This document shows positions 1 through 5,487 of a stretch of DNA of 7,647 bases, one piece after another (within the stretch, counting starts at the first letter, position 1; each line of letters opens with the position of its first letter). Below the pieces are notes generated by a model. It was not told where the DNA came from. It ran no database searches and saw only the letters and a program-made list of their open reading frames with translations. Origin of the DNA: JBBQUP01 sp038212305 (lineage in GTDB: Bacteria > Bacteroidota > Bacteroidia > Bacteroidales > Marinilabiliaceae); the NCBI GenBank assembly GCA_038212305.1, contig JBBQUP010000126.1, positions 1 through 7,647 of the forward strand. Reading direction: 5' to 3'. The position numbers and the translations under genes are program-made.

Positions 1-158
1 TCCAATTGCAAAAAATTAATTTTACCTTTGATACTCAGAATATGCCAAAGTACAGTGACGATAAAGTCTTTACGGGTTTTTCTTAACTTGATTAAAGCAC
101 TATTTTCTAACATATTGAATATGTGACGTTTAACGAAATTACTAGCATTAGGAGTCAT
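1..158 (-). CDS. Transposase N-terminal fragment (runs off the window edge)
   Basis: The minus strand is open from an ATG at 156-158 to the window edge, giving 52 codons. An in-frame TAA at 207-209 limits the start, and a second in-frame ATG lies at 111-113. The peptide begins MTPNASNFVKRHIFNMLENS and continues with a basic KLRKTRKDF stretch and then a VLWHILSIKGKINFLQL segment. From memory, this pattern opens the N-terminal region of DDE-type insertion-sequence transposases that are widespread in Bacteroidota. The catalytic acidic residues would lie outside the window, so neither the IS family nor intactness can be judged. No terminal inverted repeat or target duplication could be assigned. 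It is transcribed divergently from ffh. The family call is recognition by eye, not by search; the reading frame itself looks genuinely coding. Confidence 0.55.
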   Translation of the reverse strand, partial: MTPNASNFVKRHIFNMLENSALIKLRKTRKDFIVTVLWHILSIKGKINFLQL

Positions 159-233
159 ACTTAAAAAATTGTCGAATAATCTTTTAAGATACTGATTTAT
201 AAGGCTTTAACCAAATTATTTGTTGCTTATTTT

Positions 234-298
234 GCTGATATTCAGATAATTATATTAATATTTACCGAAGTATTGTTGAATTATATATAAATATCAGC
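234..298. repeat. 9-bp inverted repeat with 47-base spacer
   Basis: GCTGATATT at 234-242 is the exact reverse complement of AATATCAGC at 290-298. The spacer is very AT-rich. The pair lies just upstream of the transposase fragment, so it could be part of an IS end or a simple hairpin. A chance match in AT-rich DNA is also plausible. Confidence 0.3.
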
Positions 299-320
299 TA
301 CTCCCAACAGAATGATCCTC

Positions 321-367
321 CAAAGCCTAAACTAATAAACCCTAAACATCAAACCCCAAACCCCTTT
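321..367. repeat. Telomere-like A/C-rich degenerate repeat
   Basis: The plus strand repeats an AAACCC-type unit degenerately, with C-runs at 326-327, 340-342, 354-357 and 361-364 separated by A/T-rich spacers. Read on the minus strand this gives G-runs of 4, 4, 3 and 2 separated by T-rich loops, which is compatible with a two-tetrad G-quadruplex. It lies about 60 bases upstream of the ffh promoter box. Function is unknown. Confidence 0.4.
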
Positions 368-424
368 CTTAATATAACTTGAAACAAATCTAAGTCGCAT
401 CAACTCAGGTTAGCAAATATTTTT

Positions 425-432
425 TAATTTTG
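425..432 (+). promoter_or_regulatory. ffh promoter, Bacteroidota -7 box
   Basis: TAATTTTG matches the Bacteroidota sigma-ABfr -7 consensus TAnnTTTG exactly. No TTG -33 element is present at the expected distance. Transcription would start near 438-440, giving a leader of about 20 bases. AAAAGG at 444-449 sits nine bases before the ffh ATG and could act as a weak ribosome-binding site. Confidence 0.55.
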
Positions 433-458
433 CATTCGAAATTAAAAGGCTTTTAAAA

Positions 459-1790
459 ATGTTTGAAAATTTAAGTGAAAAGCTTGAGCGGTCGTTTAAA
501 CTCCTAAAAGGAGAAGGAAAAATCAGCGAACTTAATATTGTTGAGACTCTAAAAGACGTGCGCCGTGCCTTGCTCGATTCCGATGTAAACTACAAAACAG
601 CGAAAACGTTTGTAGATACTGTTAAAGATAAAGCCATGGGGCAAAACGTGCTTAACGCCGTTAAACCAGGGCAAATGATGATTAAAATTGTGCACGATGA
701 GCTTGCTGAGCTCATGGGAGGCGCATCTATTGATATAAACTTAAAAGGTAATCCGGCAGTTATTCTTATTGCTGGTTTGCAAGGTTCGGGTAAAACAACC
801 TTAACCGGTAAGTTAGCCAATTTACTGAAAAACAAGCGGGGTAAAAACCCTATGCTAATTGCATGTGACGTATACCGCCCGGCTGCGATAACTCAGCTTC
901 AGGTGTTGGGTGAGCAAATTGGTGTGACTGTTTATGCCGATTTGGGAAATAACGATCCTGTATCCATAGCTAAAGCGGGTATCAAAAAAGCCAAAGAGGG
1001 TGGTTACGATGTGGTAATTGTGGATACCGCTGGTCGTTTGGCTATTGATGAGCAGATGATGAACGAGATTGCTGCTGTTAAAAAAGCCATCGATCCTACT
1101 GAAACGCTGTTTGTCGTTGATTCCATGACAGGTCAGGATGCCGTTAATACAGCCAAAGAATTCAACGATCGTTTAAATTTCGATGGGGTTATTTTAACAA
1201 AACTCGATGGTGATACACGCGGTGGTGCAGCCTTATCGATTCGCAGTGTGGTTAACAAACCCATTAAATTTGTGGGTACAGGCGAGAAAATGGATGCGTT
1301 AGACGTATTTCACCCTGATCGTATGGCCGATCGTATTTTGGGGATGGGTGATATTGTTTCGTTGGTTGAGCGCGCTCAGGAACAATTCGACTCAGAAGAG
1401 GCTCGCAAACTCCAAAAGAAAATTGCCAAAAATCAGTTTAATTTCGACGATTTTTTGAGCCAAATACAACAGATCAAGAAGATGGGTAACATCAAGGATC
1501 TGGCAGGGATGATTCCAGGAATGGGAAAAGTGATTAAGGACATGGATTTTGATGATAATGCATTCAAAGGTATCGAAGCCATAATATTTTCAATGACTCC
1601 AAAGGAGCGCGATGCACCTGAGATAATAAATGGCAGTCGACGTAAGCGAATTGCCGATGGTAGTGGGACTACAATTCAAGAAGTTAATCGTTTGATTAAG
1701 CAGTTCGACGATACGCGTAAAGTGATGAAAATGATGTCGCAAGGTAAAAACCTTTCACGTATGATGGGGGGAATGACTGGAAGACGCTAG
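459..1790 (+). CDS. ffh: Signal recognition particle protein Ffh (SRP54 GTPase)
   Basis: This is the GTPase subunit of the bacterial signal recognition particle. It binds SRP RNA and the signal sequences of nascent membrane proteins and delivers ribosomes to FtsY at the inner membrane. The 443 residues show the full family order: the helical N domain (about 1-95) and the G domain with the P-loop GLQGSGKTT (106-114), DVYRPAA (137-143), DTAGR (189-193), TKLDGD (247-252) and GTGE (273-276). The Met-rich M domain follows from about 305, with the RNA-binding helix SRRKRIADGSG near 393-403. The length is normal and no key residue is missing. The C terminus is short and rich in Met and Gly (residues 433-443). 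The start follows a promoter box and a short leader. The gene ends in tandem stops (TAG TGA), and the methyltransferase starts 40 bases later with no terminator between. Confidence 0.98.
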   Translation: MFENLSEKLERSFKLLKGEGKISELNIVETLKDVRRALLDSDVNYKTAKTFVDTVKDKAMGQNVLNAVKPGQMMIKIVHDELAELMGGASIDINLKGNPAVILIAGLQGSGKTTLTGKLANLLKNKRGKNPMLIACDVYRPAAITQLQVLGEQIGVTVYADLGNNDPVSIAKAGIKKAKEGGYDVVIVDTAGRLAIDEQMMNEIAAVKKAIDPTETLFVVDSMTGQDAVNTAKEFNDRLNFDGVILTKLDGDTRGGAALSIRSVVNKPIKFVGTGEKMDALDVFHPDRMADRILGMGDIVSLVERAQEQFDSEEARKLQKKIAKNQFNFDDFLSQIQQIKKMGNIKDLAGMIPGMGKVIKDMDFDDNAFKGIEAIIFSMTPKERDAPEIINGSRRKRIADGSGTTIQEVNRLIKQFDDTRKVMKMMSQGKNLSRMMGGMTGRR

Positions 1791-1830
1791 TGAGGGTGAA
1801 TTTTTCAATGAAACAAGCAACCCAAATCGA

Positions 1831-2727
1831 ATGAATAACAATGAATTAAGTTATCAGGCGCACATAAACAATTGGAATAGCAGGACTAGTGAGCGGGACG
1901 AACGATTGTTTCATCTTATTAATAAAAACTGCATTAATTACCAGTTGCAAAAGCGAACGCTTGATGTACTTAAGCCATTTGTTAAAAGCAAGAGTAGTTG
2001 GTTGACGGTAGGCGATTACAATGGCTTGGAGGCGAACTACCTTCTAAATCAAGGTCAAGATGCTATGGCCTCCGATATTAGCGATTACTTTTTAATTGAG
2101 GCTCAGAAAGAGCATTTAATTAATGAATATAGTCAAGTTAACGTTGAAAAAATTCATTACAACGATAATTCATTTGATTATTTATTTTGCAAAGAGGCAT
2201 TTCATCATTTCCCCAAAGCTTATTTAGGTTTGTATGAGATGATTAGGTGTTCTAGAAAAGCAACTATCATGATCGAACCCATTGATGTGCTTTCGAAAAT
2301 GCCTTTGCTTTTGTTTGTTAAGAATGTTTTGGATTTGTTTAACCCTAATTTAATAAATAAGCTCTGGAAAAACCGTTTTTCGTTCGAGACTGTTGGTAAC
2401 TATGTATTTAAGATATCGGAACGCGAAATTGAAAAAATTGCAATGGGAATGGGTCTTACGTGCATCGCTTTTAAGCGAATTAATTTAATTTTAGATTTAA
2501 AAGCTGATAAAACCATTATTAATCAAGCACCCATTAATCAATCGAATTGGAAAAAGATATTAAAGCGGATTCGAGTTTTAAACTTTTTAAGCGCCACTCA
2601 TCTTATTCCCTACAATCATCTGTATTGTGTTATGTTTAAAGAAAAACCAGATGCAACAGTGATTGAGTCCATGAAATCGTTGGATTATGTAATTTTGGAT
2701 TTGCCAGTGAATCCATATTTAAAATAA
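1831..2727 (+). CDS. Class I SAM-dependent methyltransferase, substrate unknown
   Basis: This is a 298-residue protein with a Rossmann-type methyltransferase pattern. A hydrophobic strand leads into a glycine turn (WLTVGDYNG, 57-65), which stands in for the usual GxGxG SAM loop. The acidic end of strand two follows (SDIS, 81-84), then DNSFDYLFCKEAFHHF (112-127), which resembles the post-II motif of Methyltransf_11-like enzymes, and an MIEP strand (147-150). The C-terminal half has no recognised domain; the hydrophobic stretch 155-170 is more likely a helix than a membrane span. The substrate cannot be inferred. Similar proteins often sit in surface-polysaccharide clusters, but no such genes are present here. 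Three hand-counted 60-base samples give about 27-32% GC, below single samples from ffh (47%) and folD (38%), so it may be a recent arrival. It ends in three consecutive stops (TAA TAA TAG). Confidence 0.8.
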   Translation: MNNNELSYQAHINNWNSRTSERDERLFHLINKNCINYQLQKRTLDVLKPFVKSKSSWLTVGDYNGLEANYLLNQGQDAMASDISDYFLIEAQKEHLINEYSQVNVEKIHYNDNSFDYLFCKEAFHHFPKAYLGLYEMIRCSRKATIMIEPIDVLSKMPLLLFVKNVLDLFNPNLINKLWKNRFSFETVGNYVFKISEREIEKIAMGMGLTCIAFKRINLILDLKADKTIINQAPINQSNWKKILKRIRVLNFLSATHLIPYNHLYCVMFKEKPDATVIESMKSLDYVILDLPVNPYLK

Positions 2728-2867
2728 TAATAGAACGTTAAGGTAAGTACTTCATTGGAAATAATGTCGTGTTATTATTAGCTAATTGATTCATAAACAG
2801 TAAAACACAAAATAATAAATTGGTCTTAGATCTTAATTGAATTACTTAATCGAATAAACTCAAAGAT

Positions 2868-3743
2868 ATGCAACTCATCGATGGTAAATTGGTTTCGCAG
2901 CAAGTACGTAAACTTATTGCTGATAAGGTAAACGTATTAACCGCCATGGGAAAACGTGCTCCTCATTTGGTTGCTGTTTTGGTTGGTAACGATGGTGGCA
3001 GTGAAACTTATGTTGCAGCTAAAATTAAGGCTTGCGAAGAAGTAGGTTTTAAATCATCCTTGGTCCGATTTGACACCTCTGTCACCGAAGCCGAATTACT
3101 TGCAAAAGTACAGGAACTGAATAACGATGAAGGAGTAGATGGCTTTATTGTTCAGTTACCATTGCCAAAACATATTTCCGAAGATCGGGTTACTGAAGCT
3201 ATCTCACCCAATAAAGATGTTGATGGGTTTCATCCTAAAAATATTGGTCGTTTAACACTTGGAATGGAAACGTTTGTGAGTGCTACTCCACAAGGAATTT
3301 TAGAGCTTCTTGATTATTATAAAATTGAAACCAGCGGAAAACATTGCGTGGTTATTGGGCGAAGCAACATCGTAGGTCGACCAATGAGCATATTGCTTTC
3401 GCAAAAGCGAAATCCTGGCAATTGTACCGTAACAGTTTTGCATAGTCGCAGCGAAAATTTAAAAGCGCTTTGTGCTCAGGCAGATATTATTGTTGCCGCC
3501 GTTGGTATTCCCGAATTTGTAACTGAGGATATGGTAAAATCGGGTGCTGTGGTTATCGACGTTGGAACAACACGAGTGCCATCAACAGAAACAAAAAGTG
3601 GATGGAAGCTTAAAGGTGATGTTAAATTCGATGAAGTGGCTCCTAAATGCAGTTACATAACACCTGTTCCTGGTGGAGTTGGACCGATGACCATTGCATC
3701 GTTAATGATTAACACGCTAAAGGCAAGTAGCCTTAAAAGATAA
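2868..3743 (+). CDS. folD: Bifunctional methylenetetrahydrofolate dehydrogenase / methenyltetrahydrofolate cyclohydrolase FolD
   Basis: FolD interconverts 5,10-methylene-, 5,10-methenyl- and 10-formyl-tetrahydrofolate in the cytosol using NADP. This supplies one-carbon units for purines and formyl-methionyl-tRNA. At 291 residues it has the normal length and all signature motifs. The catalytic region SETYVAAKIKAC carries Tyr48 and Lys52. GFIVQLPLP (92-100) and KDVDGFHP (116-123) form the folate site, the dinucleotide loop is GRSNIVGRP (164-172), and the C-terminal signature PVPGGVGPMT is at 266-275. The usual PCTP motif reads SATP (138-141), which I believe is common in this phylum. A 140-base gap separates it from the methyltransferase; no clear promoter was found there. 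The rluA-type gene starts six bases after its stop, so the two are almost certainly co-transcribed. Confidence 0.97.
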   Translation: MQLIDGKLVSQQVRKLIADKVNVLTAMGKRAPHLVAVLVGNDGGSETYVAAKIKACEEVGFKSSLVRFDTSVTEAELLAKVQELNNDEGVDGFIVQLPLPKHISEDRVTEAISPNKDVDGFHPKNIGRLTLGMETFVSATPQGILELLDYYKIETSGKHCVVIGRSNIVGRPMSILLSQKRNPGNCTVTVLHSRSENLKALCAQADIIVAAVGIPEFVTEDMVKSGAVVIDVGTTRVPSTETKSGWKLKGDVKFDEVAPKCSYITPVPGGVGPMTIASLMINTLKASSLKR

Positions 3744-3749
3744 TAAATT

Positions 3750-4628
3750 ATGAAAGCTGCGCCGCATTATACCATCAAATCACCTTCGGAGTTAATGGCT
3801 TTTTTAACGGAGGTTATGCCGGGTAAAAGTCGCACGAGCATTAAATCGTTGTTAAGTCACAGTGTATATGTTAATGGGAAGGCAGTTTCGAAATACAATT
3901 ATTTGCTTAAAGTAGGCGATAAAGTAAGTATTGGAAATGCAGATAAACCAGATGAGGTTATAGCCAGTGATTTAACTATTTTATTTGAAGATGCATCCAT
4001 TATAGTTATTGATAAACCATCGGGCTTGCTTTCCATTGCCACAAAAGACGAAAAGTTAGATACAGCTTATCGCAGGGTGAGTGATTACGTGAAAAACCAA
4101 AATTCGAAAAACAGGGTTTTTGTGCTTCATCGTCTCGATTTAGAAACATCGGGTGTGATGATGTTTGCAAAAAGTGCTGAGATTCAATCGAAAATGCAGA
4201 GAGATTGGGATAACGTGGTGACCGACCGTCAGTATTTGGCTGTTGTTGAAGGCAAAATTGATCCGTCTGCAGGCGTGCTAATTCACAATTTGGTTGAAGG
4301 GCCAACAGGTATTGTGCATGTGAGCCATAACCCCGAAGTGGGACAGAAAGCCATCACGCATTATGCCACTGAAAAAATGAATGATGACTATTCGTTGCTA
4401 AGCCTAAATCTGGAAACAGGTCGTAAGAATCAAATTCGTGTACAGTTAAAAGAGGTTGGTTTTATTATCGTTGGCGACAAAAAATATGGTTCAAAATTCA
4501 ATCCTATAAACCGATTGGCTTTGCATGCCCAAAAATTAAGTTTTATACATCCCATTTCAGGGAAGGAGCTTAGCTTTTCGAGCTCAATACCCAAAAAGAT
4601 GGGGTTTTTGGTGAAGATAAGATCATGA
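3750..4628 (+). CDS. RluA-family RNA pseudouridine synthase with S4 domain
   Basis: This enzyme isomerises specific uridines in rRNA or tRNA to pseudouridine; the target site cannot be read from the sequence. In 292 residues it shows an N-terminal S4-like RNA-binding domain (about 12-65, including VYVNGKAV). The RluA catalytic domain starts at the IIVIDKPSGLL strand (84-94) and contains HRLDLETSG (127-135), whose Asp130 is the expected catalytic nucleophile. The late motif reads TGRKNQIRVQ (223-232), where most RluA proteins have TGRxHQIRxH; both histidines are replaced. GDKKYG (242-247) is also present. It follows folD by six bases and ends directly against a hairpin terminator. The family call is firm, but assignment to RluA, RluC or RluD is not possible, so no symbol is given. 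Confidence 0.93.
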   Translation: MKAAPHYTIKSPSELMAFLTEVMPGKSRTSIKSLLSHSVYVNGKAVSKYNYLLKVGDKVSIGNADKPDEVIASDLTILFEDASIIVIDKPSGLLSIATKDEKLDTAYRRVSDYVKNQNSKNRVFVLHRLDLETSGVMMFAKSAEIQSKMQRDWDNVVTDRQYLAVVEGKIDPSAGVLIHNLVEGPTGIVHVSHNPEVGQKAITHYATEKMNDDYSLLSLNLETGRKNQIRVQLKEVGFIIVGDKKYGSKFNPINRLALHAQKLSFIHPISGKELSFSSSIPKKMGFLVKIRS

Positions 4629-4664
4629 AAAAAAACCTCGGCACAAAAATGTAACGAGGGTTTT
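4628..4664. terminator. Bidirectional terminator between rluA-type gene and yfiR-like gene
   Basis: CCTCG (4636-4640) pairs with CGAGG (4655-4659). The stem extends by pairing AAAA (4632-4635) with TTTT (4661-4664) across a bulged G at 4660. Read on the minus strand, the hairpin is followed by eight T residues (A-run 4628-4635), a good terminator for the yfiR-like gene. On the plus strand the T-run is only four long. The A-run overlaps the last base of the rluA-type stop codon, so the element serves both convergent genes. Confidence 0.7.
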
Positions 4665-4680
4665 GATATATTTAAAATTT

Positions 4681-4711
4681 AGTATTAAGATTTTAGTATC
4701 AAGATACAAGA
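4681..4711. repeat. Short direct repeat AGTATYAAGA
   Basis: AGTATTAAGA (4681-4690) recurs as AGTATCAAGA (4695-4704) at a 14-base period, followed by a further ACAAGA. The second copy overlaps a small dyad, GTATC-AA-GATAC (4696-4707). It lies in the convergent intergenic region and could be a remnant of a dispersed intergenic repeat. The rest of 4665-4811 shows nothing else. Confidence 0.35.
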
Positions 4712-4811
4712 CTGATTGCAGGACTTATCGAAGTCGCTTGATTCCTTTAATCATTAACCTGAGTGTTTAAAATTAAATCATGATAGTTTCATCTATTTAA
4801 GTAAAACAGAA

Positions 4812-5318
4812 TTAATTCGATGCCATCTGTTTTAATTTTTCACTTATTTGAACTTTTTGAGCTGCTGCATTACTTGAATTCAGATAAAAGGCTAATTTAT
4901 TATCAACTTCTTTAAAATTGATGGTTGCTTCACGAGGAACCCAATCTTGCTCTTCGGTAATGATAATTACATGCGAATTACCCAATTTTTCTAAACATTT
5001 TTTGGCTAAGCTGGTATTTTTTTTAGGGATAAAAAGTATGCTGCACGATGTGAGCGATTGAATATTTTCGAATTCAACTACTTTAATCTGCGAAAGACCA
5101 ACTTTACGTCCTCCGGCCATCCCATTTAACTCAGTGGTAATTGGATGATTAACATCTAAAACCCCGATAATAAAATCGCCACCCGATGTTTGAGGCCATT
5201 GCATGTATCTTATAATGCCTGTGATAAAAGTGGCTTCAAGTTTATGAACTTGGGCATTTAGTGCCGAACTCATAGCGATTAAGCTAAAAAACAAAATGGA
5301 AATGCGTATTTTCCTCAT
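4812..5318 (-). CDS. YfiR-family (DUF4154) secreted protein
   Basis: This is a 168-residue protein with a clear signal peptide: MRKIR, a hydrophobic core (ILFFSLIAM) and a likely cleavage after NA at 21-22. The mature part matches the YfiR/DUF4154 pattern: a short helix ending in RYMQWP (37-42), an FIIGVLD strand (49-55), CSILFIPK (92-99), a VIIITEE strand (117-123), an INFKEVDNKLAFYLN segment (133-147) and the C-terminal AAAQKVQISEKLKQMA (151-166). In Pseudomonas, YfiR is a periplasmic repressor of the diguanylate cyclase YfiN. No cyclase, histidine kinase or outer-membrane partner is encoded beside this copy, so its role is open. No TAnnTTTG promoter was found upstream; a dyad at 5342-5371 may be regulatory. 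The family call is good, the function unknown. Confidence 0.85.
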   Translation of the reverse strand: MRKIRISILFFSLIAMSSALNAQVHKLEATFITGIIRYMQWPQTSGGDFIIGVLDVNHPITTELNGMAGGRKVGLSQIKVVEFENIQSLTSCSILFIPKKNTSLAKKCLEKLGNSHVIIITEEQDWVPREATINFKEVDNKLAFYLNSSNAAAQKVQISEKLKQMASN

Positions 5319-5341
5319 AATTGTACTTTTTATGCGGAATG

Positions 5342-5371
5342 TTACGAATGAGGGAAGGGGAAGTTTCGTAA
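5342..5371 (-). promoter_or_regulatory. Dyad with purine-rich loop upstream of yfiR-like gene
   Basis: TTACGAA (5342-5348) and TTCGTAA (5365-5371) form a perfect 7-bp inverted repeat around a 16-base loop that is almost all purine on the plus strand (14 purines at 5350-5363). It ends 23 bases before the ATG of the yfiR-like gene. It could be an operator, or a 5'-leader hairpin presenting a C-rich loop. No binding protein can be named. Confidence 0.4.
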
Positions 5372-5416
5372 TTTTATTGTTTTTAACATTATTTTTTATT
5401 TTTCTATATTTTGAAT

Positions 5417-5455
5417 AAAAAAAGCCCTTCAGATTCTAAAAATCTAAAAGGCTTT
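5417..5455 (-). terminator. Terminator of the NPD-like gene
   Basis: AAAGCC (5421-5426) pairs with GGCTTT (5450-5455). The stem continues through two mismatches to AGATT (5431-5435) with AATCT (5441-5445), closing a five-base loop. On the minus strand it is followed by seven T residues (A-run 5417-5423). It lies 33 bases past the stop of the 582-residue gene, so transcription probably ends before the yfiR-like gene. Confidence 0.8.
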
Positions 5456-5487
5456 GTGTTATTATTTAACAAAAAAAATATCGATTG

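Larger units (their letters stand above)
159..458. other. Non-coding region between transposase fragment and ffh
   Basis: This AT-rich stretch of 300 bases carries no convincing gene. It would contain the 5' flank, and possibly the terminal end, of the insertion sequence whose transposase starts at 158. It also holds a 9-bp inverted repeat (234-242 with 290-298), an A/C-rich repetitive tract at 321-367 and the ffh promoter box at 425-432. No SRP 4.5S-like RNA was recognised here. Confidence 0.6.

Noticed and set aside
1..126. Plus-strand open frame from the window edge to a TGA at 124-126
   Set aside because: The minus strand of the same bases encodes the transposase-like segment, which is far more protein-like; the plus-strand translation resembles nothing known.
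159..458. SRP 4.5S-type RNA next to ffh
   Set aside because: No GGAA-tetraloop hairpin or long paired rod was visible in the upstream region.
590..835. Minus-strand 81-codon open frame inside ffh
   Set aside because: It lies antisense to the well-supported Ffh N/G domains and shows no family resemblance; it is a shadow of the real gene.
2728..2867. Possible separate promoter for folD
   Set aside because: The nearest box, TAAATTGG at 2816-2823, misses the TAnnTTTG consensus at one position, and the closest TTG (2786-2788) is too far upstream, so I did not list it.
4006..4305. Minus-strand 99-codon open frame inside the RluA-type gene
   Set aside because: It is antisense to the conserved catalytic domain, with no recognisable motif or start context.
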